The position numbers and the translations under genes are program-made. A DNA stretch of 64,000 bases from Okapia johnstoni. Its lineage: Eukaryota > Chordata > Mammalia > Artiodactyla > Giraffidae. Below are positions 47,195 through 58,894 of this stretch, one piece after another (position 1 is the first letter of the stretch; each line of letters begins with the position of its first letter). A model generated the notes under the pieces. The model was not told where the DNA came from and did not search any database. It was given only the letters and a program-made list of their open reading frames with translations. The DNA lies in NCBI GenBank assembly GCA_024291935.2, contig CM044312.1, positions 76,589,001-76,653,000 on the forward strand, in the 5' to 3' direction.

Positions 47195-47550
47195 AATAGC
47201 AGTTTTCCCAACACCATTTGTTGAAAAGACTCTATCCTTTCCCCACTGAATGATCTTGACACTCTTGCTGAAACAAATATTATCAAACATATGTTTGCTG
47301 ATATATGTGAGGATTTATTTCTGTGTTCATCATTGGTCTATGTCTGTTTTTAAACCAGTATACACTTGTTTTGTAAAAGATTTTAAAAGTAGGAAATGTG
47401 AGACCACCAACACTGTTCTTTTGAACAATTGTTTTGGTTATCTAAAGCCCCTTGAAATTCACAAGAATTTACGGATTGATGTTTCTGTCATGCAAAAAAC
47501 ATCATTGGGATCTTGACAGAGACTGCTTGAGATCTGTCAATTGCTTTGAG
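47195..47550 (-). mobile_element. L1 LINE relic, ORF2 end (left of BovB insertion)
   Basis: The plus strand shows the reverse complement of L1 ORF2: TTTTCCCAACACCATTTGTTGA, TATCCTTTCCCCACTGAATG, TTGGTCTATGTCTGTTTTTA, ATCATTGGGATCTTGACAGAG, ATCTGTCAATTGCTTTGAG. It is interrupted at 47550 and resumes at about 50719. Confidence 0.85.
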
Positions 47551-48250
47551 AAATTCAGTTCATTCAGTTCAGTCACTTAATCATGTCCTACTCTTTGCGA
47601 ACCCATGGCTGCAACACGCCAGGTCTCCCTGTCCATCACCAACTCCTGAAGTTTACTCAAACTCATGTCCATTGAGTTGGTGATGCCATCCAACCATCTC
47701 ATCCTCTGTCGTGCCCTTCTCCTCCCACCTTCAATCTTTTCCAGCATCAAGGTCTTTTCCAATGAGTCAGTTCTTCACATCAGGTGGCCAAAGGATTGCA
47801 GTTTCAGCTTCAGCACCAATCCTTCCAAAGAATATTCATGACTGATTTCCTTTAGGATTGACTGATTAGATCTCCTTGAAGTCCAAGAGACTCTCAAGAG
47901 TCTTCTCCAACACCACAGTTCAAAAGTGTCAATTCTTCTGCACTTGGCTTCCTTTATAGTCCAACTCTCATATCCATACATGACCACTGGAAAAACCATA
48001 GCTTTGACTAAACAGACCTTTGTTGGCAAAGTAATGTCTCTGCTTTTTAATATGCTAAGTTGGTCATAGCTTTTCTTCCAAGGGGCAAGCATCTTTTAAT
48101 TTCATGGCTGCAATCACTATCTGCAGTGATTTTGGAGCTAAATAATAAAATAAATAAATAAATAAAGCCTCTCACTGTTTCCATTGTTTCCCCATTTATT
48201 TGCCATGAAGTGATGGGACTGGATGCCATGATTTAGTTTTCTCAAAGTTG
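47551..48250 (-). mobile_element. rearranged BovB insertion, segment 1 (3' end, minus)
   Basis: Reverse-complement BovB from the 3' tail (AATTCAGTTCATTCAGTTCAG) to the end of the RT region, with an expanded AAAT run at 48138-48166. At 48250 it switches to 5' BovB in plus orientation, at the same point as the composite at 20250. Confidence 0.95.
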
Positions 48251-48986
48251 ATCTTAGATTTCAGACAAAACGTGGTCCACTGGAGAAGGGCATGGCAAAC
48301 CACTTGAGTATTCTTGCCTTGAGAACCCCATGAACAGTATGAAAAGGCAAAAAGATATGACACTGAAAGATGAACTTCCCAGATCAGTAGGCACCCAATA
48401 TGCTACTGGAGAAGAGTGGAGAAATAACTCCAGAAAGGATGAAGAGATGGAGGCCAAAACAAAAACAAAACAAAACAAAACACCCAGTTGTGGATGTGAC
48501 AGGTGATAGAAGCATGGTCTGATGCTATAAAGAGCAATATTGCATAGGAACCTGGAATGTTAGGTCCATGAATCAAGGCAAATTGGAAGTAGTCAAACAG
48601 TAGATGGCATTTTAGGAATCAGTGAACTAAAATGGACTGGAATGTGTGAATTTAACTCAGACTACCATTATATCTGCTACTGTGGGCAAGAATACCTTAG
48701 AAGAAATGGAGTAGCCATCTCAGTCAACAAAAGAGTTCAAAATGCAGTACTTGGATGCAATCTCAAAAACGACAAAATGGTCTCTGTTCGTTTCCAAGGC
48801 AAACCATTCAATATCACCGTAATCCAAGTCTATGCCCCAACTAGTAATGCTGAAGAAGCTGAAGTTGAACAGTTCTATGAAGACCTACAAGCCCTAAAAC
48901 TAACACCCACAAAAGATGTCCTCTTAATTATAGAGGACTGGAATGCAAAAGTAGGAAGTCAAGAGCTACCTGGAGTAACAGGAAAA
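48251..48986 (+). mobile_element. rearranged BovB insertion, segment 2 (5' region, plus)
   Basis: 5' region and endonuclease N-terminal half, from GACAAAACGTGGTCCACTGG to TGGAGTAACAGGAAAATG. It carries an AAAAC-type repeat at 48456-48482. The open frame from 48642 keeps VNKRVQNAVLGCNLK and DWNAKVGSQE. It ends abruptly at about 48986, where minus-strand BovB resumes. Confidence 0.95.
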
Positions 48987-50718
48987 TGTTCAGGACTGAT
49001 TTCCTTTAGGATGGACTGGTTGGATCTCCTTGATGTACAAGGGACTCTCAAGAGTCTTCTCCAACACCACAGTTCAAAAGCATCAATTCTTCTGCACTCA
49101 GCTTTCTTTATAGTCCAAATCTTACATCCATACATGACTATTGGAAAAACCAGAGTTTTGACTAGATGGACCTTTGTTGGCAAAACAAAGTCTCTGCTTT
49201 TTAATATGCTGTCTGGGTTGGTCACAGCTTTTCTTCCAAGGAGCCAGTGTCTCTTAATTTGATGGCTGCAATCACCATCTACAGTGGTTTTGGAGTCCAA
49301 ACAGATAAAGTCTGTCACTGTTTCCACTGTTTCCCCATCTATTTCCCATGAAGTGATGGGACCAGATGCCATGATCCTGGTTTTCTGAATGTTGAGTTTT
49401 AAGCCAACTTTTTCACTCTCCTCTTTCACTTTCATCAAGAGGCTCTTTAGTTCTTCCTCGCTTTCTGCCATAAGGGTGGTGTCATCTGCATATCTGAGGT
49501 TATTGTTATTTATCCCTGCAATCCTGATTCCAGCTTGTGCTTCCTCCATTCCAGCATTTCTCATGATGTACTCTGCATATAAGTTAAATAAGCAGGGTGA
49601 CACTATACAGCCTTGACATACTCCTTTCCTGTTGAAACCAGTTTGTCATTCCATGTCTGGTTCTAACCGTTGTTTCTTGACCTGCATACAGATTTCTAAG
49701 GAAGCAGGTCAGGTGGTTTGGTATTCCCATCTCTTGAAGAATTTTCCACAGTTTGTTGTGATCCATGCAATCAAAGGTTTTGGCATAGTCAATGAAGCAG
49801 AAGTAGATGTTTTTCTGGAACTCTCTCATTTTTTCAATGATCCAGCAGCTGTTGGCAATTAGATCTCTGGTTCCTCTGCCTTTTCTAAATCCAGCTTGAA
49901 CATCTGGAATTTCATGGTTCACATACTGTTGAAGCCTAACTTGGAGATTTTTGAGCAGTACTTTGCTATCATGTGAGATGAGTGCAATTGTGTGGTAGTT
50001 TGAGCATTCTTTGTCATTGCCTTTCTTTGGGATTGGAACGAAAACTGACCTTTTCCAGTTCTGTGGCCACTGCTGAATTTTCCGAATTTGCTGGCATATT
50101 GAGTGCAGCATTTCACAGCATCATCTTTTAGGATTTGAAATAGCTCAACTGGAATTCCATCACCTCCACTAGCTTTGTTCATAGTGATGCTTCCTAAGGT
50201 CCACTTGACTTTGCACCTCAGGATGTCTGGCTCTAGGTGAGTGATCACACCGTCGTGATTATCTGGGTCATGAAGACCTTTTTTGTATAGTTTTCTGCAT
50301 ATTCTTGCCACCTCTTCGTATATTCTGCTTCTGTTAGGTCCATACCATTTCTCTCCTTTATTGTGCTCATCTTTGCATGAAATGTTCCCTTGGTATCTCT
50401 AATTTTTTTGAAGAGACCTCTAGTCTTTCCCATTCTATTGTTTTCCTCTATCTTCTTGCATTGATCTCTGGGGAAGGCTTTCATATCTCCTCTCCTTGCT
50501 ATTCTTTGGAACTCTGCCTTCAAATGGGTATATCTTTCCTTTTCTCCTTTGCCTTTCACTTTTCTTCTTCTCATAGCTATTTGTAAGGCCTATTCAGACA
50601 ACCATTTTGCCTTTTTTCATTTCTTTTTCTTGGGGGTGGTTTTGATCCCTGCTTCCTGTACAATGTCATGAACTTCTGTCCACAGTTGTTCAGGCACTCT
50701 GTCTATCAAATTTAATCC
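48987..50718 (-). mobile_element. rearranged BovB insertion, segment 3 (RT and linker, minus)
   Basis: Reverse-complement BovB starting inside the C-terminal region (TTCAGGACTGATTTCCTTTA) and running through RT and linker to ATCAAATTTAATCC near 50718. TGCTTTGAG (47542-47550) and TGCTTTGGG (50719-50727) flank the whole 47551-50718 block, and L1 sequence lies on both sides. Segments 1-3 therefore look like one insertion. Confidence 0.93.
48989..50574 (-). pseudogene. BovB reverse transcriptase remnant, best preserved
   Basis: Minus-strand open frames 50245-50574, 49919-50311, 49584-50111 and 48959-49603 cover the linker and most of the RT. Seen are RKGRGTRDLIANSCWI, CFIDYAKTFDCMDHNKLW (motif A with its aspartate), SPCLFNLYAEYIM and LRYADDTTLMAES (catalytic YADD), then ITSWEIDGETVETV. 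The longest is a 214-codon frame. Frameshifts separate the pieces. The endonuclease lies on the opposite strand and the natural C-terminus is cut off, so it is inactive. Confidence 0.9.
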
Positions 50719-50935
50719 TGCTTTGGGTGCTATTAACATATTAATAATATAAAGTTTTCCAACCCAGAAATTTAAAATGGCTTTCCATTAATTGTTATCT
50801 AATTTCTTTCAGTAATGTTTTATAGTTTTCAGTGTACAAACTTTTTGCCTTCTTTCATGAGTTTTTTCCTAAATGTTTTATTCTTTTGATGTTATTATAA
50901 ATTAACTAAAAAGTATTTTAAGAGTAATTCTTTTC
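50719..50935 (-). mobile_element. L1 LINE relic (right of BovB insertion)
   Basis: Continues the L1 at 47195-47550 in the same orientation: TTAATTGTTATCTAATTTCTTTCAG, GTTTTATAGTTTTCAGTGTAC, CCTAAATGTTTTATTCTTTTGATG. These are the L1 ORF2 words expected next. Confidence 0.85.
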
Positions 50936-51244
50936 AGTTGTTAAAGACACTGATAATCTCTCCTCTTTTCAGTCCTATACTACTCTCACTCAAATCAATA
51001 GTTATCATGAATTTGGTATTTGTAGCCTTAAGATGTAAAGTTATTAATTTATTAATTATGTATGTTGGATTTTGATGTTTATGTGTCAAAACTTAACATT
51101 TTGCAGATTTAATGATATTGCTACAAATAGGTTGAGTAATTAAAAGTATTTAGTCACTGTTATAAAGTTTTGCATATGACATAATTTATATATCCATTTT
51201 CTTATTAGTGTTCATTTAAATTGCCCTAGTTTTTTGCTCTTATA
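50936..51244. other. unique sequence, nothing recognised
   Basis: AT-rich. It could include further decayed L1, but no word match is convincing. Confidence 0.45.
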
Positions 51245-51288
51245 ACTGAGTACTTACTTTGTGTCAGCTTTGGTCTAGGCACTTATAA
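51245..51288 (+). mobile_element. short L2/MIR 3' fragment
   Basis: CTGAGTACTTACTTTGTGTCAG and GGTCTAGGCACTTAT match the common 'gcacttactatgtgccag..ctaggcact' 3' motif. Confidence 0.5.
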
Positions 51289-51836
51289 AGGGTTGGATAA
51301 GCCCTCTACAGAAATTCATGCTCACTAGGAACCTCAGAATGGGTAGGATAGGGTGGGAGGTGGAAGTGAGGTTCAAGAGAGAGGGGACATATGTATACCT
51401 ATGGCTGATTCATGTTGATGTACGGCAGAAACCAACACAACATTGTAAAGCAATTATCCTCCAATTAAAAAATAAATAAATTAAAAGAAAGTTGTCTTGA
51501 AGTGAGATACCCTGAATCTAGGGTAGGTCCTAAGTCCAATGACTGATGCCCTTCCAAGAAGAAAGGATACAGAGACACAGAGGATAAGGCCATGTAAATA
51601 AGGCAAAGACTGGTGATGTTTTCACATGTCAAAGATCATGGAAGATTGCTGGGAACCACCAGAACCTTGGAGCCTCCAGAAAGAACCAGTACTGACAACA
51701 TCTCAGTTTCAGAACTCTGGCCTCCAGAATTGTGAGACATTACACAATTTCTCAAAATTGTGAGAAATTTTCTGCTGTTTTTGCAACCAAGATTATTGTA
51801 ATTTTCTGTAGCAGGCCTAAGAAATGAATACACTAC
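51289..51836 (+). mobile_element. MLT1 LTR (ERVL-MaLR), interrupted by L1
   Basis: The left part (51289-51340) has ACAGAAATTCATGCTCACTAGG and AACCTCAGAATGG. After the L1 insertion the LTR resumes near 51495: AAGTCCAATGACTGATGCCC, GATACAGAGACACAGAGG, CTCTGGCCTCCAGAATTGTGAGA, ending CCTAAGAAATGAATACACTA. This is the MLT1 order. The region that would hold the polyadenylation hexamer is altered by a palindrome-like duplication (51746-51769). Confidence 0.75.
51341..51490 (+). mobile_element. ruminant L1 3' end inserted in MLT1
   Basis: GGGTGGGAGGTGGAAGTGAG, ATATGTATACCTATGGCTGA, ACACAACATTGTAAAGCAAT and an AATAAATAAATTAAAA tail. Close parallel to 13325-13503. Confidence 0.8.
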
Positions 51837-51853
51837 TCTAAAGTCATTTATTT

Positions 51854-51985
51854 TCATAACAACTCTGTGAAATGTTACTACTCTTACCCAATCTTATAAA
51901 TGAGGAAACTGAGGCTACAAGATATTAAATTACTAAAAGCTGTACAGTTGGAAGGTGATAGAGACAGATAGTAACACTCCAGCTC
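51854..51985 (-). mobile_element. MIR SINE fragment
   Basis: The plus strand reads ATAACAACTCTGTGAAATGTTAC, CTTATAAATGAGGAAACTGAGG, TACAGTTGGAAGGTGATAGAG, which is reversed MIR in order. Confidence 0.75.
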
Positions 51986-54900
51986 ATTAGAAACATGTCT
52001 CATTGTCTCCTAATCTAAGCTAACTTTAGTGATTATATGAAATACAGCTTGACTTGTTTGCATTGAAAACCAAGAATGATTGCTAAATCTTTACCTCCTG
52101 TCTTATACATATCAGAAAATTATTGTTAACTGTATTCCCATACTTTAAGAATATTTCCTTAAGCTTATATAAAAAACCGTTTTTCTATCAAGATGTAAAG
52201 CTCATTGCATGACTTGTGAAAGTTTACTACAGCACATTTTGATTATACATATTTAGACACTGCTTTTTAAAGGGGACTGAAGGAATCTGAAAAACACTAG
52301 AGCAAATGCTAAAAGTATTTTAGGCAGGAAGTATCAGAGGAGTGAAAGCTGGTTTTCATTGTTCAAATAATCATTGTACAATACTTTAACATTTCACAGT
52401 GACATGTTACATGTGTCGTTATATTTATGTGATGGAAAAGTACAAGGCAGTACAACCTATTTAGTAAATACAGATTTTCATAGAGCAATAATAAAGAACT
52501 AAATCTTTATTATAATATATATATTATTATCCAATTATAAACTTTTTCTAATAACTTTGTAGGAAATGTGTCCAAGTTTCCTCCCATCTTTATTTTGTTC
52601 ATAAAAAGTGAATTGTCAATATCTTAAATTACCCATAAATAGGAGCCTTTTTCTCTATCTTCTTTTTCACTTTCTTTTGCAGAAAGTCTTTCTTGATAAA
52701 TCAAGTTCTTACAATGTTTAGCACTTTTAAACACTGAATATTTAGTATGTGATATTTTAGCATCAATGCCCATGTAAATTTTATCTTGTACTCTTTTATT
52801 GCTTAGGAAATGAAAGTAACTTTTTCTAACAAAGTGGTTCTTTAAATTTAGAAGTCATTATGCATACTTTTACATATCCTTCTACTTCCCCTTATTAGTG
52901 AATCTCAAAATGACCATTACACTGTCAAAGTGCAGTGTTTAATGGGTGCTTTGCAAACAATATTGCTATCAGTTTTCCTTGTTCTCTATCCTCTCTAAGC
53001 TCCCCAAATACATTTTTGATATAGGAACATGGAGTTAAAATGTATACCTTTATATACTTACACTGTCAAATAATTCTCCACAACATATTTTTTTACTGAG
53101 AATCTACTATATGCAATCTATTAAGGGCAGTGTGGTGAATATAAGTTGAAACATTAGTAATGTTTAACATTAGTAAACACTTAAAGTTAGTATCATTTAA
53201 AATTAACATTAATAATTTTATTCATAAAATAAAATTAAATTGCACTTAAATTTTTAGTATTTTAAAAAAGTTTCCTTTTTAATGTTGGGTTTCTGAATTT
53301 TTAAACACATAAATATCTTTAAGTGTCTCATTTTTCTTTTTAGTGCTGTTGATTATCAGTGATGCTAATAGTAATATTTCTTTTTTACTTTTAACCAGTA
53401 AAGCACACGTATAATTATACATGTGTTCAAGGCTCTGTTTTCAGTTTAATGAGTTATCCCAAAGGATCCAAAGAGGTTACTAAGAACTCATAGACAAATG
53501 TACAATTCAAAGATCAAGAGATGATTATAATATTACAGAGAATGTATATAGCAAGTTACAGGTGCCAACAAGATTGTTCTTCATGGGAATACTTAAAGTG
53601 AATTGAGACTATTATATTGATAAATATAAACAGGCCTGTAAGATAACACATAATAAAAACATATTGTAAGTTCTGGCAAATATTATAAAATAATGTTGGT
53701 GATTATGGAAAAATTGCATTGGTAATCATGCTTGTTTATCTGGATACTAAGCATGAAGTGAGTTTAAATACTGCAAAGTAAAAATCATCAAGGAAAGGGA
53801 TCTGAATGCCACATTAGGAAGTTTATCTTAGTTTGAGTGGCAATTGCAAGACAATTATGGTTCATTAGACTGGGATCATGAAATAGTATAATATTTGACA
53901 AGATATTTCCCTATGAGAGCATTACAAGAATTTAGAGGTAGATTATCGTTAGTTAACTTTTTTCCAGTAAGTTAGCTAGAGGTGGTGATGGCTTGACCTG
54001 AGGCTATAACAACAGAACAAAGGAACATTTCAGAAGTGTATGATGAACATGATGAACATGTTGGTAATTATTCAAATACAGGAGACAGAGAATACAGATA
54101 TAAAAACGACTTGAAAATATATGAGCTTGTTCTTGAGAAAACAAGAGTGACCAGTCTAATCACAGCGTTTATGAAAGGCCACACTGCAGAGTTGCACAAA
54201 AATTATAATTCTGCATAGACAAAAGAGATTCAATTTCTAAACAGTCATCCAAATTTCCACATTATTTTAGGGAAGCAGAAGGTAAAATACTTTTCCTAAA
54301 CACTGTTTTTTGCTGCTCTGTTACTTTGAGCAAGCAATAGTCAGTGGATTGAATGGCTGTCTATACCCAGAGAGAGATTACTGATGAGTAAGTGTCAGCC
54401 TGGGGAAACATGAAGAGGTCACCTTGGGTTCCAGGACTGCTTTAAGTGTTTCTTCAATGACCTGGAAAATGAAATAGCGAATAGGCTCATCAAATTTGTA
54501 GATGAGTTCAATCTTCTGAAGAGAATAAAGACAGGGCTGCTCATGGAAGACAAATCCAGTGTTCAAAATGAACTTAGCATATTAGAAAAGCAGTGAGAAA
54601 TGAACTGATTGAAGTTCATTTGAATGGGTCAAATTCAAGGTAGTGCAATGCAAGACAGAGAGCTAACCTAAAAGGATTCACAATGGTGATATATCTATAA
54701 TAATGAGAGGAAAGGTGATTTGAATTAGTACTGGAAACACTCTCTATAGGAACCCCTTACCAAAAGGGGTGGGGAATGATACCTTTATGCCAGCAGCACA
54801 CAGGAGAAACAAACTCACAACATCTCTTGAATCGAGGGGTCCAAAATATTCACACAAAACTTTTCTATTTAGCACTTCACCAATAGTTAGTATTATACTA

Positions 54901-55124
54901 GATAGAATAGTAAAAGCCAGGTAGCAATGGATATCAGAGAACCTACTGTGACTGGGTGGGTCTGTTCTTTTTCCTAAGAGTGAAAAAGTCACTACTCCAG
55001 GGTAATACACTCCAATGGGATGATGCAGTTAAAAAAATTATAAGCATATAGTGACACAAAGATTTCAGGTAGTAAGAAAATAAAACACAGTGATATGATA
55101 GTATGATTTGGAGGGAATGGAGTC
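51986..55124. other. unique sequence, nothing firmly recognised
   Basis: About 3.1 kb AT-rich. 54370-54600 has words reminiscent of an ancient dispersed repeat (GACCTGGAAAATGAAATAG, GCTCATCAAATTTGTAGATGA) but the family is not identified. Confidence 0.45.
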
Positions 55125-55545
55125 ATGGAAGCAGTCAGTGAGTGTGTGGCATTTGATCTAAATGTGATGAAGATAGTCTTGAAAATATCAGAAGAGAATT
55201 CCAATCTGAGGAAAGAGCAAATGCCAAGTCTCAGAGTTGGAGTAAGACTGGCAGGATGTAGAGCCAGCAAATGGCTGGAGTGGTCTGAGTGCCTCATGGA
55301 CACTGATGACATTTACTGTGAAAAGCAAGAGTAAGGAAGGAGCAGAACTGGGAAGAAATGTCGCGAGTTCTGTTTGCTTTAAGTGTGAGTTGCTTCTTAG
55401 GCATCTGACCAGTATTTCCAGTATGGAGTTGAATACATTAGACTGTGGCTTAGAGTTTAGTAAGAGGGAAGGAAAGAGAGATTTGGAAGGGAATCATAGA
55501 AAATCACTGTGCTTGGATATAGTGGGAACTTTGAAAAGTGGGTAG
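55125..55545 (+). mobile_element. L2 LINE 3' region relic
   Basis: GTGGCATTTGATCTAAATGTG, GAGCAAATGCCAAGTCTCAG, GCAAATGGCTGGAGTGGTCTGA, then AAGTGTGAGTTGCTTCTTAGGCATC follow the L2 3' order. Confidence 0.55.
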
Positions 55546-55710
55546 AGTATAATGATGCACGGCCTTGCTGGCCACATTAAATGGGCTGTATTGCTGCAAA
55601 TATATTATAAAGCAATTGCAGGATACTGTCCCCTGTCCCCTTCTAACCCCCCAGCCCCAACACTCAGGGCCCGAGTCATTTTATTCTACTTTCTAATGCA
55701 AAGTTCCTTA

Positions 55711-55760
55711 AACACACACATACACACACACACACACAGACACACACACACACACACATA
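55711..55760 (+). repeat. (CA)n microsatellite
   Basis: CA repeat of about 50 bases with one T and one G interruption, directly visible. It is a typical polymorphic marker. Confidence 0.97.
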
Positions 55761-55798
55761 TGATTTTTAAGCAAGGGAAACTGCCAAAATTCAAATTA

Positions 55799-56445
55799 CA
55801 GTTGAACCTTATTATTTGTAGACCCTCATTATTCATGGGTCTGTCTTTTCTACTCACTAAAATCTATTTGTAACTCCCAAGTCAATGTTGTGGGACTTTC
55901 CTGGTCATTTGCAGATGTGCACAAGACTGAAAATTTGAGCCTCCAGATGTCCACTTGCTCTGCTGTTGAACATGATGGTTTGCCTACTTATTTCAGATCT
56001 TGTACTATAAATAAGTGTGCCCTTCTTGTGGTCCATTCAGTGTTACACTTTTCACATTTTCAAGCTTTATGTTGCTGATTTTGCTGTTTAAAATGGACCC
56101 CAAGCATAGTGCCAAAGTGCTGGCTAGTGTTTCCAAGCTCAAAAAGGTTGAGATGTGCCTAAGGGAAAAATATATGTGTTAGATCAGCTCTGTTCATCAT
56201 GAGTAATAAAGTTGGCTGTGAGTTCAATGTTAATGGCTCCACAATCTATACTATATAACATGTCTTTAATAGAAATACACCAACGACAAGATTATGTATC
56301 GTTCATGTGATGACAATTTTGTGACCTGAAGTTCATAGGAACCTGAGCCTGTATTTTCCCTAGGAGCAGTGGTTCAGTATTCATTAATTCAATATTTGCA
56401 ATGACTTTACAGAAAATAACTATCATGAATAACAAGAGCTGACTA
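55799..56445 (+). mobile_element. Tigger-type DNA transposon (Tc1/mariner superfamily)
   Basis: About 647 bp, with TA on both sides and degenerate terminal inverted repeats (CAGTTGAACCTTATTATT at the left; reverse complement of the right end TAGTCAGCTCTTGTTATT). Inside, a pogo-like transposase start is readable around 56094 (MDPKHSAKVLASVSKLKKVE, then a stop), with the DNA-binding-domain flavour shared with CENP-B. It is non-autonomous and ancient. Confidence 0.8.
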
Positions 56446-58671
56446 TAGGTCTCAGAAAAGGCTAAGCTGAATTATATTATGAGACAGTTGCATTTATTAT
56501 AAGGAAGCTTTTCCTGTAGTTGTATAAAACAAGGACAGAACTTCTCTGACAAAAGAAAAAAGGTAATTCCTTTTTCAAATTATACATATATATAAAGCAA
56601 TTCAACTGGAAATTGAGAAATATTAGCCCTCAGATTATATATAATAGTTATTTTATTTGTCATTAGATAAATGTAAAGTGAAGTTTCAGTTGCCTTTTTC
56701 TACCTGCCCTTGAAACCAATTGATACAATTATGTGCATTTCTGAGAGTAAATGCTTAGTAATTGCTTAGCAGTGTGTGACTGATATTCCTTGCTTCAGTA
56801 AGTGTTGGCTGCTGCTGCTACTCTTGCTGCTGCTGTTCCAAGTGCCCTGGGTGAAAACATCCTATTTAAACCCTGAGACAATTTTCTCAAGGGACTAAGG
56901 TGACAACACTAAAACATATTAAACAGGATGTACTCCCTAAAGGTAGGTGTGACCAGAACAGTCTCTGATTCTGTCTGTTGCTCCAGACAGTTTCCTCTTC
57001 TGTTGGTCGCCCCAGGTGGCTCAATAAATAATATGCTCATGCTGCCCAGAGAATATTTTGTAACTATAGGATATGGATTCAGTGGTGAAGCAGTCACCAC
57101 TTAGCCTTGGAAGCAGAGTTAGGTGAAAGGCCAGGAACTGGGCAATGTTCCAGGCGAGTGTGTTCTAAGCAGGAACCAAGTAGCTGGTTGAAATAAGGGT
57201 CAAAGAGATGTTAGAACTAAAAGTTAGGGAGAGCTAGAAGTTGTTAAAGCTTTTAGATTAGGGTATTTGTAGCGATGGAAAATAACACCTCCATTTATTG
57301 TGGCTTTGTTGGAAAAGGAGATAATGAGAAGACGGTGTGAAGACAGGTTTAGAGAAAGTCAGCAAATCACAAAATGTTAAAAAAGTAAATTTTTAAAAAA
57401 TGTAAAGAGAAAAAAGTAAGACCATGGAGATACAATGGAAACAGAAGAGAACTAAGTAAATGTAAGCATCTAATGTTGGTTTCATTCTTTATCTCCATTT
57501 CCTGCTGCCCCTTACTTTTCCTTCATGACCTTCATTATTTCAGGAACCTAGTTTTCAGAACTTGAGCTTAGAATTATCTGTCTCATTGCCCTTTCTGGAA
57601 TTGAGGTTTTCTTCTGACTCCAAAACCAAATCATTTTAATCAATGTAGTATTCTGTTAACATTTTTATATACATTACTCTAAAAAATGAATCAATAATAG
57701 AGTTATAAATTGTCACAAAGCATTCAAATTCAAGCAACTCCTTTTGAATTTTCATTTTAACTGGTAAGATTTATATTGCATGTAGCACTTTAGCACTGCG
57801 TTTCCCAATATTATTCAAAGAGTGCGGTTACTCTACTACAAGTTCCATTATTTATATAGTGATGGAATATGGGAGAGAAAAGCAATCTTTCCTCATCTTT
57901 CAAGAATGACGGGATAAGCTTCAAAAAACAATGGTGAATTTTGTTTATGGCAGCATGGAGTTCCCCAGGGACTTGAATCTCTTCAATACATCTTAGACTC
58001 AGCAAAGGTAGAATAGAATCACATTTCCAGGAGGTTGCCTAATATTGTAAAAGGCTCTAGCTAAATCTCAAGTGAACTGCAGTAACATTTTACTGCCCTG
58101 TTGCTATAGCTTTCCACATGTAAGTGTATACAAGCTGTTTGAAAGTTCAAGTGAACTCCAACTACATCATTGCTGTATCTATCCCATTAAAAGAAAAAAA
58201 ATAATATATTTTTCCAGTGAGTCTCAAAATCATAACCTAGATTTTAGTTCTTTTATTTTAAAAGGAAATTTATTGCAAGTGGTAATAAATTAATCTGAGA
58301 GATTTTTAAAATTTAATTTAAAATATCAAACCGTACCTATCTAAAATAAGCAAAATATCAGTTAAGCAGTTGTTAAGTGAAAAGTTGGAGAGGAATACCA
58401 GGAATCCTAGGAAATAATCAGAATCTGGAAACTGACAAAAATTATATAGCTTATCTAGAATATTCATGTGTTTCTATATTTAATATATGTGCTTCTAAAA
58501 AGAAAAACAGTCAACAAGAATGGGGAAAAACACTTTCTAGAAACAGTAAAGATTTCTTATTCAGAGTCTCAAAAACACTACCACAAATAAAAGCTGACCT
58601 TGAACTAAGACCGTAGCCTGTGTGAAATATTCCATCTCATGACCAGTGACATAGTGCAGTTTTTTAGCACC
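56446..58671. other. unique sequence, nothing firmly recognised
   Basis: About 2.2 kb. It contains a short TGC-rich stretch (56810-56838) and faint L2-like words at 57110-57270. No gene recognised. Confidence 0.45.
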
Positions 58672-58686
58672 CTTCCTCTCCCTTAG

Positions 58687-58879
58687 GGCTTCCCTTGTGG
58701 CTCAGCTGGAAAAGAATCTCCCTGCAATGTGGGAGACCTGGACTCAATCCCTGGGTTGGGAAGATCCCCTGGAGAAGGGAAAGGCTACTCACTCCAGTAT
58801 TCTGGCTTGGAGAATTCCATGGACTTAATAGTCCATGGAGTCGCAAAGAGTCGAACATGACTGAACGACTTGCGCTTCG
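58687..58879 (+). mobile_element. Bov-tA SINE with 15-bp target duplication
   Basis: GGCTTCCCTTGTGGCTCAGC head to GACTGAACGACTTGCGCTTCG tail. CTTCCTCTCCCTTAG (58672-58686) and CTTCCTCTCACTTAG (58880-58894) flank it with one mismatch. Confidence 0.95.
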
Positions 58880-58894
58880 CTTCCTCTCACTTAG

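Noticed and set aside
54370..54600. resemblance to an ancient dispersed repeat or LTR
   Set aside because: Could not be assigned to a family from memory.
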